From Ligilactobacillus sp. WC1T17 (GTDB lineage: Bacteria > Bacillota > Bacilli > Lactobacillales > Lactobacillaceae), in contig FOCC01000006.1 of the NCBI GenBank assembly GCA_900110005.1, forward strand, positions 62,001 through 126,000: a stretch of 64,000 bases of DNA, in the 5' to 3' direction. The position numbers were made by a program, and so were the translations under genes. The notes below the pieces were generated by a model. The model did not search any database, was not told the origin of the DNA, and worked only from the letters and a program-made list of their open reading frames with translations. Shown here in pieces: positions 55,125 to 64,000 of this stretch. The number at the start of each line of letters is the position of its first letter. Positions within the stretch are counted from its first letter, which is position 1.

Positions 55125-56549
55125 TTATTCTTCATGGTACCATTCGTAGTGGAACATACCTTCCTTGTCAGTACGTTCATAAGTATGAGCACCAAAGTAA
55201 TCACGTTGTGCTTGAATCAAGTTAGCCGGTAAAACTTCAGACCGATATTGATCATAATAAGTAATTGCACTCGTAAACCCTGGGCATGGCACCCCGGCAC
55301 GGATAGCTAAAGCAGCTACTTCACGCACAGCAGCTTGATACTTAGCTGTCACTTCAGTAAAGTAAGGATCAAGCAACAAATTCTTAAGTTCTGGCTTATT
55401 GCTGAAAGCATCTGTAATCTTTTGCAAGAATTGAGCTCTGATAATGCAGCCTTCACGCCAAATCTTAGCTAAATCACCATAGTTAAGATTCCAATCATAA
55501 TGTTCGGAAGCAACCCTCATTTGTTCAAATCCTTGGGCATAACTCATAATCTTGCTGAAATACAAAGCTTGCCGAATTTTTTCAACTAAGTTCTTCTTTT
55601 CATCAGCACTAAGTTTAACTTCAGCCGGCTTTTGCAAAACTTTACTTGCAGCTACACGTTCATCTTTCAAAGCTGAAATGTAACGTGAGTAAACTGATTC
55701 AGTAATCAAAGATTGTGGCACCCCAAGTTCCAAAGCACTTTGAGAACTCCACTTGCCGGTTCCTTTGTTGCCGGCCCGGTCTAAAATCATGTCTACAATT
55801 GGGTTATCAGTGCCTTCATCATCTTTTCTAGTCAAGATATCAGCCGTAATATCAATTAAATAACTGTCTAATTCGCCATCTTTCCATTCATGAAAAATGT
55901 CAGCAATTTCTTTAACAGAAAGGCCTAACAAATTACGCAACAAGTTGTAGCTTTCGGAAATAAGTTCCATATCGCCATATTCAATCCCATTATGCACCAT
56001 TTTAACATAATGTCCGGCTCCGTTTGGTCCGATGTAAGTAACACAAGCTTCACCGTCTTCTGCTTTGGCAGCAATCTTATTCAAAATTGGTGCTACCAAA
56101 TCATAAGCTTCTTTTTGGCCACCAGGCATCAAAGAAGGGCCTTCCAATGCGCCTTTTTCACCGCCGGAAACACCCATACCGATGAAGTTGATACCAGAAT
56201 TATCCAATTCCTTATTGCGACGAACCGTATCTTCAAAGAAAGTATTACCACCGTCAATTAAAACATCGCCCTTGTCGAGGAATGGCATCAATTTGGCGAT
56301 AGTAGCATCAGTAGGTGCCCCAGCTTTGACCATTAAAATAATCCGACGAGGCTTTTCCAAAGAATTAACAAAATCTTCAATGGTATAACTAGGTACCAAC
56401 TTCTTATCAGGATGGTCAGCTACGACCTTTTCTGTTTTCCAGCCTGAGCGGTTAAAAATTGCTACTGTATAGCCGCGGCTTTCAATGTTTAAGGCTAAAT
56501 TTTTGCCCATAACAGCCATACCAACAACACCAATTTGTGGTTTATCCAT
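55125..56549 (-). CDS. gnd: 6-phosphogluconate dehydrogenase (decarboxylating)
   Basis: Oxidises 6-phosphogluconate to ribulose 5-phosphate and CO2 with NADP+. The 474-residue protein has the nucleotide-binding motif [16 protein letters not shown], the [20 protein letters not shown] motif with catalytic residues, and [13 protein letters not shown]. Its product is the substrate of Rpe (28228-28881). It is monocistronic, between a promoter and a terminator. Confidence 0.97.
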   Translation of the reverse strand: MDKPQIGVVGMAVMGKNLALNIESRGYTVAIFNRSGWKTEKVVADHPDKKLVPSYTIEDFVNSLEKPRRIILMVKAGAPTDATIAKLMPFLDKGDVLIDGGNTFFEDTVRRNKELDNSGINFIGMGVSGGEKGALEGPSLMPGGQKEAYDLVAPILNKIAAKAEDGEACVTYIGPNGAGHYVKMVHNGIEYGDMELISESYNLLRNLLGLSVKEIADIFHEWKDGELDSYLIDITADILTRKDDEGTDNPIVDMILDRAGNKGTGKWSSQSALELGVPQSLITESVYSRYISALKDERVAASKVLQKPAEVKLSADEKKNLVEKIRQALYFSKIMSYAQGFEQMRVASEHYDWNLNYGDLAKIWREGCIIRAQFLQKITDAFSNKPELKNLLLDPYFTEVTAKYQAAVREVAALAIRAGVPCPGFTSAITYYDQYRSEVLPANLIQAQRDYFGAHTYERTDKEGMFHYEWYHEE

Positions 56550-56586
56550 TTTATAAAAAACCTCCTAAATAAAAGTACTCGCGTTA

Positions 56587-56614
56587 ATTTTACCAAAAAA
56601 ACCAATAAAATCAA
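56587..56614 (-). promoter_or_regulatory. gnd promoter
   Basis: Minus-strand -35 TTGATT (56609-56614), 16-base spacer with TGG before the -10, and -10 TAAAAT (56587-56592). Confidence 0.6.
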
Positions 56615-56641
56615 CTATAAACCCTTAAAAATAACGATTAC

Positions 56642-57877
56642 TTACCTTTTAACAACTTCTGGCTTGCCAATACCATCAACTGTCTCTTCTGTAATAACTA
56701 CCTTGGCAATATCTTTTTGACTAGGAACATCAAACATCACATCCCGCATCGTTGCTTCAATAATTGACCTTAAGCCACGCGCACCGGTATTGCGTTCAAT
56801 TGCCAAATGAGCCACTTCTTTTAAGGCTTCATCGGTAAATTCTAACTGGCAATCATCAAAGGAAAGCAAGCGACGGTACTGCTTAACCAAAGCATTTTTA
56901 GGTTCCGTCAAAATACGTACCAAATCATCAGCTGTTAATTTTTCTAAAGCAGTTAAAATTGGCAACCGTCCAATAAATTCCGGAATTAAGCCAAATTTAA
57001 GCAAATCTTCGGGAATAATCTGTTGCATCAAGCTCTTGGATTCATCGTAATTTTTAGATGCTTCCACACCAAAACCAATTGTCTTGTCACCTAAGCGCTG
57101 CTTAACGATTGTTTCAATACCATCAAAAGCGCCACCCACAATGAACAAGATATTGGTTGTATCAATTTGAATAAATTCTTGTTGTGGATGTTTGCGTCCT
57201 CCTTGAGGCGGAACATTGGCAATCGTGCCTTCCAAAATCTTCAGCAGGGATTGCTGTACCCCTTCACCAGAAACATCGCGGGTAATTGAAACATTTTCAC
57301 TTTTCTTGGCAATTTTATCAATTTCATCGATATAAATAATACCCCGCTGAGCTCTTTCAATGTCATAATCGGCATTTTGAATTAATTTGAGCAAAATATT
57401 TTCAACATCTTCACCGACATACCCGGCCTCAGTCAAAGTCGTTGCATCTGCAATCGCAAACGGAACGTTCAAGATACGGGCCAAACTCTGCGCTAAATAG
57501 GTCTTACCTGAGCCTGTAGGTCCAATTAAACAAATATTGCTCTTTTGCAATTCCGTTTGGTCATTATCAGTTGTATCAAGCATGGCATTGATACGCTTAT
57601 AATGATTATAAACCGCTACAGCCAACGTTTTTTTGGCTTCATTTTGACCGATAACGTACTGATTTAAAATATCGACAATTTCCTTAGGTGTCGGAATCTC
57701 AGTTAATTCACGTTGCGATTCTGCCTTATTTTCTTCATTCATAATAGATTGGGCCAATTCAACACATTCGTCGCAAATATAAACACCAGGTCCTGAAATC
57801 ATTCGCTTAACTTGGTGCTCACTTTTGCCACAAAATGAGCAAATAGCCGGTTCATTTTGATCCATATTATCGTACAT
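56642..57877 (-). CDS. clpX: ATP-dependent protease ATP-binding subunit ClpX
   Basis: Unfoldase that feeds substrates to ClpP. The 411-residue protein has an N-terminal zinc finger (C13, C16, C35, C38), Walker [13 protein letters not shown], Walker [10 protein letters not shown], and the FIGRLPIL and GARGLRSI sensor regions. ATG 57877 follows AAGGTGAG at 4 bases; an in-frame GTG lies inside that site. It follows tig, a conserved tig-clpX order. Confidence 0.96.
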   Translation of the reverse strand: MYDNMDQNEPAICSFCGKSEHQVKRMISGPGVYICDECVELAQSIMNEENKAESQRELTEIPTPKEIVDILNQYVIGQNEAKKTLAVAVYNHYKRINAMLDTTDNDQTELQKSNICLIGPTGSGKTYLAQSLARILNVPFAIADATTLTEAGYVGEDVENILLKLIQNADYDIERAQRGIIYIDEIDKIAKKSENVSITRDVSGEGVQQSLLKILEGTIANVPPQGGRKHPQQEFIQIDTTNILFIVGGAFDGIETIVKQRLGDKTIGFGVEASKNYDESKSLMQQIIPEDLLKFGLIPEFIGRLPILTALEKLTADDLVRILTEPKNALVKQYRRLLSFDDCQLEFTDEALKEVAHLAIERNTGARGLRSIIEATMRDVMFDVPSQKDIAKVVITEETVDGIGKPEVVKR

Positions 57878-57977
57878 TAATCTCACCTTAATTGCTTATT
57901 TACTCCATTCTATCAAACATCGATAGTAAACGCTAATAGTTGAGCTTATAAAATAAAAGTTATTTAGATTTCCACGC

Positions 57978-58025
57978 AAAAAACACGGTCCAACACGCTT
58001 TGCAGCGCATCGGGCCGTGTCTTTT
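57978..58025 (-). terminator. terminator after tig
   Basis: GC-rich stem ACACGGCCC with GGACCGTGT (one mismatch), a large loop and six T residues on the minus strand; it separates tig from clpX. Confidence 0.85.
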
Positions 58026-58035
58026 TTAAAGCAAA

Positions 58036-59331
58036 TTAGTCTTTTTTAACTTGCTTTGCAGAATCAACGATTTCGCTAACAACTTTTCTGATAGCAATAT
58101 CATGGTTGAGCATGTCATCAGATAAAGCTGAACGAACAGCCTTTTCGTCCATACCGTATTGGCTTGCCAAATCTTTGATTTCCTTATCTTTTTCTTCGTC
58201 AGTAGCTTCGATACCTTCGCTAGCAACAATTGCTTCTAAGACAAGGTTTGTCTTAACGCGCTTTTCAGCACCTTGTTCAAATTGCTTGTGCAAGTCTTCT
58301 TCAGTTGTACCTGTCAACTTGTAGTACATATCAGCACTGATACCTTGTTGTTGCATGCCGCCAAGGTATTGGTCCATTTGACGATGAACATCTTCATCAA
58401 GCATAACAGCTGGAATTTCACCGATTTTAGCGTTTTCAACTGCCTTAGAGATAGCTTCATCTTCAATCTTTTCGTGTGCTTCAGCTTTCTTTTGAGCTTC
58501 AAGTTCTTCACGAACCTTAGCCTTAAGTTCAACAAGTGTTTCAACGTCTTCATCAACGTCTTTAGCAAAATCATCATCTAATTCTGGTAATTCTTTTGCC
58601 TTAACTTCATGAATCTTAGTTGCAAAAACAGCTTCCTTGCCGCGCAAGTCTTCAGCTTGGTAATCTTCTGGGAAAGTTACCTTAACATCAACAGCTTCAT
58701 CAGCTTTGTGGCCAACTAATTGGTCTTCAAAGCCTGGGATAAATGTGTTTGAACCAAGTTCAAGTGAGTAGTTTTCACCCTTGCCGCCGTCAAAAGCAAC
58801 ACCATCAATTGTACCTTCAAAGTCGATAACAACTGTATCGCCTTTTTCAGCAGGTGCGTCTTCTTTCAAGACAAGTTCTGCTTCTTGCTTACGCATTTGT
58901 TCTAAGCGTGCATCAACATCTTCATCAGTAACTTCAGTTGATTGTGCAGTAACTTCAAGGCCCTTGTATTCGCCAAGTTCTACTTCTGGTTCAACTGTAA
59001 CTTTAGCAGTTAAAACCCAAGTAGAATCTTTTTCCATTGATTCAACATCAATTTCTGGTTGATCAACCGGCTTAATCTTTGATTCAGCCACAGCATTCAT
59101 ATATGCTTCTGGAAGTACAGCATTCAAAGCATCTTGGTATAAAGCTTCTTCACCGAACATCTTGTTAAAGATTTGGCGAGGAACCTTACCCTTACGGAAG
59201 CCAGGAACATTAAGTGAATTCTTAACACGGTTAAAGGCAACATCTAAGCCTTCTTTGATTTTAGCTGGTTCGATTTCGAAGGTCAACTTACCGTTGTTTG
59301 TACCTTCTTCTTTTTCCCATTTTACAGACAT
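58036..59331 (-). CDS. tig: trigger factor (ribosome-associated chaperone)
   Basis: Folds nascent chains at the ribosome exit and has peptidyl-prolyl isomerase activity. The 431-residue protein has the N-terminal ribosome-binding domain with the [20 protein letters not shown] signature (about 38-57), a FKBP-type middle domain ([20 protein letters not shown]) and a charged C-terminal arm domain. It has an own promoter and terminator between tuf and clpX. Confidence 0.96.
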   Translation of the reverse strand: MSVKWEKEEGTNNGKLTFEIEPAKIKEGLDVAFNRVKNSLNVPGFRKGKVPRQIFNKMFGEEALYQDALNAVLPEAYMNAVAESKIKPVDQPEIDVESMEKDSTWVLTAKVTVEPEVELGEYKGLEVTAQSTEVTDEDVDARLEQMRKQEAELVLKEDAPAEKGDTVVIDFEGTIDGVAFDGGKGENYSLELGSNTFIPGFEDQLVGHKADEAVDVKVTFPEDYQAEDLRGKEAVFATKIHEVKAKELPELDDDFAKDVDEDVETLVELKAKVREELEAQKKAEAHEKIEDEAISKAVENAKIGEIPAVMLDEDVHRQMDQYLGGMQQQGISADMYYKLTGTTEEDLHKQFEQGAEKRVKTNLVLEAIVASEGIEATDEEKDKEIKDLASQYGMDEKAVRSALSDDMLNHDIAIRKVVSEIVDSAKQVKKD

Positions 59332-59390
59332 TATTTTCCCTCCGAGTAAAATAGTTTCTACAATTCAATTTTGTAATTGCATACTCAATA

Positions 59391-59419
59391 AGTTTATCCT
59401 AAAAACAGCTTTTTGTAAA
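59391..59419 (-). promoter_or_regulatory. tig promoter
   Basis: Minus-strand -35 TTTACA (59414-59419), 17-base spacer and -10 TAAACT (59391-59396), about 60 bases upstream of tig and after the tuf terminator. Confidence 0.65.
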
Positions 59420-59437
59420 TGTTTATCCCTTAAAAAA

Positions 59438-59468
59438 CAAAAAAAGGGCCTGAAAACAGGTCCTTTTT
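59438..59468 (-). terminator. terminator after tuf
   Basis: Stem AAAAAGGACCTG with CAGGCCCTTTTTTT around TTTT on the minus strand, a strong intrinsic terminator. Confidence 0.88.
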
Positions 59469-59485
59469 CAATATTCAATTGAATA

Positions 59486-60673
59486 TTAATCGTCGATTTC
59501 GGAAACAACGCCGGCACCAACAGTACGGCCACCTTCACGAACAGTGAATTTAAGACCTTTTTCGATAGCAACTGGTGCAATCAATTCAACTGTAAATGTA
59601 ACGTTATCACCAGGCATAACCATTTCAACGCCTTCTGGCAATTCGATAACACCTGTAACATCAGTTGTGTGGAAGTAGAATTGTGGGCGGTAGTTTGAGA
59701 AGAATGGAGTATGACGGCCACCTTCTTCTTTTGTCAAGACGTAAACTTCACCCTTGAACTTCTTGTGTGTTTGAATTGAACCTGGCTTAGCCAAAACTTG
59801 ACCACGTTCAACTTGTGAACGGTCAACACCACGGAGCAATGCACCGATGTTGTCACCAGCTTCACCAAGATCAAGAGTCTTACGGAACATTTCAACACCT
59901 GTAACAGTTGTCTTGATAACGTCTTCCTTCAAACCAACGATTTCAACTTCATCGCCGACTTTAACAGTACCACGATCGATACGGCCAGAAGCAACAGTAC
60001 CACGACCAGTGATTGTGAAGACGTCTTCGACAGGCATCAAGAATGGCTTGTCAGTAGGACGAACTGGTGTTGGGATGTATTCGTCAACAATGTCCATCAA
60101 CTTAAGGATTTGTGCCTTAGCTTCTTCGTCACCTTCCAAAGCCTTCAAAGCTGAACCACGAACAACAGGAATATCATCACCAGGGAAATCGTATTCGCTC
60201 AAGAGATCACGAACTTCCATTTCAACCAAGTCGAGCAATTCGTCATCGTCAACCAAGTCGCACTTGTTCAAGAAGACAACGATGTATTCAACACCAACCT
60301 GACGAGCAAGCAAGATGTGTTCGCGAGTTTGTGGCATAGGACCATCAGTTGCAGCAACAACCAAGATAGCACCATCCATTTGTGCAGCACCAGTAATCAT
60401 GTTCTTAACATAGTCAGCGTGGCCTGGGGCATCAATGTGAGCGTAGTGACGCTTTTCTGTTTCGTATTCAACGTGAGCAGTGTTGATTGTGATACCACGT
60501 TCACGTTCTTCTGGAGCAGCATCGATTGATGCGTAATCTTCAGCCTTTGCCAAACCTTTTTCAGCCAAAACAGTTGTGATAGCAGCTGTTAAAGTTGTCT
60601 TCCCATGGTCAACGTGTCCGATTGTACCGATGTTTACATGGGGTTTTGTTCTTTCGTAATGTTCTTTAGCCAT
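59486..60673 (-). CDS. tuf: elongation factor Tu
   Basis: Delivers aminoacyl-tRNA to the ribosome. The 395-residue protein has P-loop GHVDHGKT (19-26), [12 protein letters not shown] and the C-terminal domains of EF-Tu, all canonical. A GGAGGTT ribosome site precedes ATG 60673. It stands alone, not in an str operon, with two tandem promoters and a terminator, consistent with very high expression. The codon use looks strongly biased. Confidence 0.98.
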   Translation of the reverse strand: MAKEHYERTKPHVNIGTIGHVDHGKTTLTAAITTVLAEKGLAKAEDYASIDAAPEERERGITINTAHVEYETEKRHYAHIDAPGHADYVKNMITGAAQMDGAILVVAATDGPMPQTREHILLARQVGVEYIVVFLNKCDLVDDDELLDLVEMEVRDLLSEYDFPGDDIPVVRGSALKALEGDEEAKAQILKLMDIVDEYIPTPVRPTDKPFLMPVEDVFTITGRGTVASGRIDRGTVKVGDEVEIVGLKEDVIKTTVTGVEMFRKTLDLGEAGDNIGALLRGVDRSQVERGQVLAKPGSIQTHKKFKGEVYVLTKEEGGRHTPFFSNYRPQFYFHTTDVTGVIELPEGVEMVMPGDNVTFTVELIAPVAIEKGLKFTVREGGRTVGAGVVSEIDD

Positions 60674-60736
60674 TAATAGAACCTCCTGTTAATTTGCAAA
60701 GATAATCTGCGCAATGCCGATAATCCTTTAATCTAT

Positions 60737-60764
60737 ATTATACTACTTTCAGCAAAAAATTCAA
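60737..60764 (-). promoter_or_regulatory. tuf proximal promoter P1
   Basis: Minus-strand -35 TTGAAT (60759-60764), 16-base spacer and perfect -10 TATAAT (60737-60742). Confidence 0.75.
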
Positions 60765-60809
60765 AGCATAAATTCGACTTCAAATCTTCTTCACTGAAAA
60801 TCTTGAATT

Positions 60810-60838
60810 ATTATATCTTTTAGAATCCCTTTTGTAAA
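60810..60838 (-). promoter_or_regulatory. tuf distal promoter P2
   Basis: Minus-strand -35 TTTACA (60833-60838), 17-base spacer and perfect -10 TATAAT (60810-60815), 74 bases upstream of P1. Confidence 0.75.
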
Positions 60839-60883
60839 TACTAAAAAGCAAATTTATTTGTAATCATAAGCTTTTTTTTACTT

Positions 60884-61759
60884 TCAAACCGCTAAAATCG
60901 CCTTTTGTAACCATTTAGACAATTGAGTTTGATTTTTACCCACAAAAGAATCATATAAAATTCTTGATTCGGCTAAATCCAATTCGGTATAAAAAGGATA
61001 AAGCAACATCATTTTAAATTGAAAATCTTGCAGGTAATTTTCCTTGAAATCTTCTGGAACCTGTTGGTCATCTTCCAAATACTTTTTTAAAGCTTGAAAA
61101 CTTGAACTAGCCGTAATTTCCTGCACTTCAGCTGGAATAATCTGTTGCATTATGAGGTTAACAGGATTAATGACGCTGACGGCTTTGATGACAGCTAAAT
61201 GCTTGAGATTTAAAAAAGTATTCGCTCTTAGCAAAGGTCTGACATCTTCATCTTGCAAAACGCGTTGAGCTAGTAGTACATAAGTTTTTTGATCCAGCAT
61301 TAAAGCTTTTTTAAAAATATTTTCTTGCTCATGCGGCTCATATCCGCCTAAATGTTTAAATTGTTTTTGGCATGTTGCCAACACAGCCGCATTTTTTTCT
61401 TGATATTTACGATAACTTTGGACAAGTAAAGCGGAAAAATGTTTTTTTTCGCCGGTTTTCATATAAGGCTGCAGCTGTTTTAATAAAATTTCCGTCTCCA
61501 ACATTCGGCCGGCTTTAATTTTTTCCTGCAAATACAGCTCTAAGCAATAATTATCAGTCAAATATTCTGACAGCTGCTCTTCAGCGATTTGTGTTGCCAT
61601 ATTAGCATCATTTAACCCCCGATAAGTTAAAAAAAGCAGATAATTTAACTTAAACGTTGGCTTTTTGCGATAAAGCTCTAACAGCGCGCTTTGTGCCGAC
61701 AAGTAATTTTGCTTTTTAAGCGCTGCTTCAATTTTTTTAATCTGCGTTTGTTCATCCAT
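60884..61759 (-). CDS. TPR-like conserved protein of unknown function
   Basis: A 291-residue helical protein with TPR-like repeats: alternating helices with A/L/Y pattern in IEAALKKQNYLSAQSALLEL, the LLFLTYRGLNDANMATQIAE segment and QLSEYLTDNYCLELYLQ. No catalytic motif is seen. ATG 61759 has GGAGGAAA just upstream, so the TTG at 61771 is not needed. It lies between rnjB and tuf, a linkage also known in other lactobacilli. It probably binds protein partners, but no partner is known. Confidence 0.7.
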   Translation of the reverse strand: MDEQTQIKKIEAALKKQNYLSAQSALLELYRKKPTFKLNYLLFLTYRGLNDANMATQIAEEQLSEYLTDNYCLELYLQEKIKAGRMLETEILLKQLQPYMKTGEKKHFSALLVQSYRKYQEKNAAVLATCQKQFKHLGGYEPHEQENIFKKALMLDQKTYVLLAQRVLQDEDVRPLLRANTFLNLKHLAVIKAVSVINPVNLIMQQIIPAEVQEITASSSFQALKKYLEDDQQVPEDFKENYLQDFQFKMMLLYPFYTELDLAESRILYDSFVGKNQTQLSKWLQKAILAV

Positions 61760-61768
61760 ATTTTCCTC

Positions 61769-61801
61769 CAAAAAAAGAGCTGGCTACCCAGCTCTTTTTT
61801 T
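61769..61801 (-). terminator. terminator after rnjB
   Basis: Perfect stem AAAAAAAGAGCTGG with CCAGCTCTTTTTTT around a short loop, at the rnjB stop codon; it may cut transcription of the TPR-like gene. Confidence 0.85.
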
Positions 61802-63599
61802 ATTTATCAGCCTTTTTATCAGCTGTTACTTTCTTACTATGCTTTTTGGTCTTTTTTTTGCCAGACTTAGCTACCTGGTCTGCCTTCGTAATTTTTGCTT
61901 TTTTAGCATCAGGCTTCTTTTTGCCATGGTTACGTTTAGCATTAATTTCCATAATTACTGGCAAAATGACAGGATGGCGTTTTGTCTGTTCATAAAGAAA
62001 ATGGCTCAACTGATCTCTGACATCTTGTTTAAGATGGCTCCAGTCGTATTCTTTTTTATCAAGGTTGTCTTGCACAACTTGTTTGATAATATCAGAGCTT
62101 TCCGCCATTAAATCACGGCTGGTTTTGACATAAATAAAACCGCGTGTAGCAATTTTAGGCGCATCAACAATTTTATTCTTCTTGCGATCAATGGTTACGA
62201 CTGCAATAAAAATGCCGTCTTCTGATAAAACTTTACGGTCTCTTAAAACAATATTGCCAATATCTCCAATACCGCTGCCGTCAATCATAGTATTACCAGC
62301 ATCAACGCTGGAAGCCACAATCATCTTATCATGTGTGTATTCAGCGACATCTCCACGCTTTAACAAGAAAATATTCTCCGGTGCGATACCAACTCTTTCA
62401 GCACATTGCGCATTCGAGGACATCAAACGGTATTCGCCTTGTACCGGAAAGACATATTCCGGTTCTAATAAATTCATCATCAATTCCAAGTCATTTTTGC
62501 TAGCATGGCCTGATGAATTAAATTCGTCAGAAATAGCCTTGACAGTCCCACCAGCACGGTAAATCATATTTCTCGTCTTAGCCACAGTAGTTTCAATGGC
62601 ATGCGAAGGTGTGGTAGTAATAAAGACCAAATCTCCTTCGTGCAAATTAACAGCGCGATGGCGACCTAAAGCCATTTTTTGCAAGGACTTCAAAGGTTCA
62701 CCCGAACGACCTGTTTCCAAAACGACAATTTGATTATCGTCATATTGTTTCAAATCTTGCAGTGAAACCAGCAAATCATCACTTGGCAAGTGCAATTTAT
62801 CTAATTTCATCGCTGTTTTGACAATTTTTTCAGCATCATGCCCTGTCAAAGCTACCTTGCGGCCATTTTCATAAGCTGCATTAATAATTTGTTGAACCCG
62901 TAAAATATTGGAAGCAACACAAGCAACAATAATACGGCCCTTGTGATATTCAAAAGTTTCGTTGATAAAATCAAAAATAACATGTTCATCAACGGTTTCA
63001 CGCGGATTTTCCGCATTAGCTGAATCACTGAGTAAAGCTAATACACCTTCGTGGCCAATCTCAGCCAGTCGGCCAAAGTCGGTCTTATATCCAACTGCTG
63101 CGGTCTGGTCAAATTTAAAGTCACCTGTATAAACAATATTTCCGTTTGCCGTTTTAACAACAATCCCTAAACTTTCAGGAATTGAATGGGTTGTCTTGAA
63201 GAAAGAAATGGTTGCATTTTCGAAGTCAATTTCGGTTTTTTCATCAACCACATGAAAATCGTCAAACCTCTTAGCCTTTTCTTCATTAGCACACGCAATT
63301 TTGGCTAATTCAATTGTCATTTCTGATCCGAATACTGGGACATCAAATTCACTTACAAAATAAGGCAAGGCGCCAATAGCATCAGCATGTCCATGTGTTA
63401 AAAAGACGCCCACAACCCGATTTTTATTTTGACGCAAATATTCAAAATCAGGGATAACAATGTCAATGCCTAGCAGTTCTTGCTCTGGGTATTTTAATCC
63501 ACAATCTAAAATATAGATATCATCATTTACTTCAACAGCGTACATATTTTTGGCATTTTCTCTGACGCCGCCAAGTGCAATGATTTTAATCTCACTCAT
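61800..63599 (-). CDS. rnjB: ribonuclease J2
   Basis: Metallo-beta-lactamase/beta-CASP family RNase of 599 residues, acting in RNA decay. The N-terminus reads GGVRENAKNMY, and the metal motif is HGHADA (69-74), which lacks the last His of the HxHxDH signature; H365 is kept (SSGHAS), but Q387 (PVQGEYR) replaces the His of RNase J1. This pattern matches streptococcal RNase J2, so J2 rather than J1 is inferred, and the protein is probably weakly active and works with RNase J1 elsewhere. It ends in a Lys-rich tail (about 565-599). The start has a GAGGTG site. Confidence 0.85.
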   Translation of the reverse strand: MSEIKIIALGGVRENAKNMYAVEVNDDIYILDCGLKYPEQELLGIDIVIPDFEYLRQNKNRVVGVFLTHGHADAIGALPYFVSEFDVPVFGSEMTIELAKIACANEEKAKRFDDFHVVDEKTEIDFENATISFFKTTHSIPESLGIVVKTANGNIVYTGDFKFDQTAAVGYKTDFGRLAEIGHEGVLALLSDSANAENPRETVDEHVIFDFINETFEYHKGRIIVACVASNILRVQQIINAAYENGRKVALTGHDAEKIVKTAMKLDKLHLPSDDLLVSLQDLKQYDDNQIVVLETGRSGEPLKSLQKMALGRHRAVNLHEGDLVFITTTPSHAIETTVAKTRNMIYRAGGTVKAISDEFNSSGHASKNDLELMMNLLEPEYVFPVQGEYRLMSSNAQCAERVGIAPENIFLLKRGDVAEYTHDKMIVASSVDAGNTMIDGSGIGDIGNIVLRDRKVLSEDGIFIAVVTIDRKKNKIVDAPKIATRGFIYVKTSRDLMAESSDIIKQVVQDNLDKKEYDWSHLKQDVRDQLSHFLYEQTKRHPVILPVIMEINAKRNHGKKKPDAKKAKITKADQVAKSGKKKTKKHSKKVTADKKADK

Positions 63600-63665
63600 C
63601 TTTACACCTCGATTTTAAATTTTATTTCAATAAAACTTGTTTTAGCCATAATTTATATGGATATC

Positions 63666-63703
63666 AGCTGAATCTTTCAGCTCTTGAGCTAACTTGAATA
63701 GCT
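63666..63703 (-). promoter_or_regulatory. structured 5' leader of rnjB with overlapping hairpins
   Basis: Three inverted repeats overlap: A, AGCTGAA/TTCAGCT (63666-63672 with 63676-63682); B, AGCTC/GAGCT (63679-63683 with 63686-63690); and C, AGCTA/TAGCT (63687-63691 with 63699-63703). B shares bases with both A and C, so A+C and B exclude each other. Function is inferred only; the pattern might allow a switch or an RNase J-sensitive site. Confidence 0.45.
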
Positions 63704-63745
63704 AGCTTTAATCGCACGTCTTAAAAAAATCATTATCGAACTCTA

Positions 63746-63776
63746 ATTATAACACATACCATGTTTTTTTGCTCAA
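63746..63776 (-). promoter_or_regulatory. candidate rnjB promoter
   Basis: Minus-strand -35 TTGAGC (63771-63776), 19-base spacer and perfect -10 TATAAT (63746-63751). The transcript would have an about 140-base leader before ATG 63599. Confidence 0.5.
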
Positions 63777-63795
63777 TTCAGCCTTCAACTTCGTA

Positions 63796-64000
63796 TTATT
63801 GGCCAATGGTAAATAATTTTTTACCATGCGGTTTGATCGGATTTTTTTTAGGAGGATTATTCAATCCAACATTAATTCGCCCTTTAGCATCAATTTCTTT
63901 AACTTTAACTGTTAAAACCTGGCCTATTTTAAGCTGTTCAAATGGCATCTCAGGTGTTAAATCATTTTTTCTAAGCAAGGCTTGGCTGCCCTTAAACAAT
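63796..64000 (-). CDS. C-terminal end of an S1-domain RNA-binding protein (cut by window edge)
   Basis: The last 67 codons are seen; the gene runs past the right edge. The S1-like tail FEQLKIGQVLTVKVKEIDAKGRINVG is followed by a proline/lysine-rich end. It could be the C-terminus of polynucleotide phosphorylase, whose last S1 domain ends with a similar 'K-V-K-V-.EID..GR.N' motif, but the end (NNPPKKNPIKPHGKK) is unlike it, so I leave it as an S1-domain protein. Confidence 0.55.
   Translation of the reverse strand, partial: LFKGSQALLRKNDLTPEMPFEQLKIGQVLTVKVKEIDAKGRINVGLNNPPKKNPIKPHGKKLFTIGQ

Noticed and set aside
57910..57935. cre-like AGTAAACGCTAATA upstream of clpX
   Set aside because: Two mismatches to the cre consensus and no clear promoter context; too weak to list.
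59847..60302. 151-codon plus-strand ORF inside tuf
   Set aside because: Mirror frame of the strongly codon-biased tuf gene; no ribosome site, Ser/Thr-rich composition typical of such shadows.
1..64000. CRISPR arrays, prophage, IS elements, tRNA genes or defence islands
   Set aside because: I saw no spaced direct repeats, transposase, integrase other than XerD, tRNA cloverleaf or defence gene; all genes fit core metabolism.

Overview
The window is a stretch of low-GC Gram-positive chromosome, almost certainly from a Lactobacillaceae member (a lactobacillus in the broad sense). The evidence is the Bacillus-like order of core genes, ECF-type RibU under an FMN riboswitch, a small DUF3042 protein known from lactobacilli, RNase J2 upstream of a TPR gene and tuf, and a MerR-type GlnR in front of glnA. 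I cannot fix the genus from the sequence alone. There is no rRNA, tRNA, CRISPR array, prophage or insertion sequence that I can see, and almost every gene is core housekeeping. No gap between genes exceeds 300 bases; the largest (6874-7143) is filled by a riboswitch, its terminator and a promoter.

Layout, left to right. 1-4494 (minus): rpsA (cut by the left edge), cmk, a LysM membrane protein (YpbE-like), a short RecQ helicase of the RecS type and its YpbB-like partner. 4678-6234 (plus): manganese transporter mntH with a possible MntR operator, ending in a terminator shared with ribU. 6298-7143: ribU with FMN riboswitch. 7144-11901 (minus): rluB, scpB, scpA, ribT, xerD, fur, cvfB.

12130-39465 (all minus) closely follows the gmk-to-trmD region of Bacillus subtilis. 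In transcription order it holds gmk, rpoZ, coaBC, priA, fmt, rsmB, prpC, prkC, rsgA, rpe, thiN, rpmB, yloU, fakA, recG, plsX, acpP, rnc, smc, ftsY, ylxM, ffh, rpsP, khpA, rimM and trmD. It covers nucleotide supply, replication restart, translation initiation and ribosome assembly, Ser/Thr signalling, membrane lipid supply, chromosome condensation and the SRP pathway. Several hairpin terminators cut it into units.

39633-40083 (plus) is the most interesting locus: a small YolD-like protein gene behind a near-consensus promoter flanked by two LexA-type operators, so probably an SOS gene. 40093-44138 (minus): miaA, a methionine gamma-lyase family gene, then glnR-glnA with a perfect GlnR box. 44287-44463 (plus): DUF3042 gene. 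44515-49821 (minus): a cell-envelope and sugar cluster (class B PBP, rpmG, 5-formyl-THF cyclo-ligase, rhomboid protease, yqgQ, glcK, rhodanese-like protein). 50047-52662 (plus): YfhO family membrane protein. 52725-54898 (minus): ArlRS/LisRK-like two-component system. 55125-64000 (minus): gnd, clpX, tig, tuf with two tandem promoters, a TPR-like gene, RNase J2 with a structured leader, and the end of an S1-domain gene cut by the right edge.

I found no evident new multi-gene system. The best leads are the two-operator SOS gene, the RNase J2 leader with mutually exclusive hairpins, the catalytically degenerate RNase J2 and rhodanese proteins, and the mntH operator candidate.
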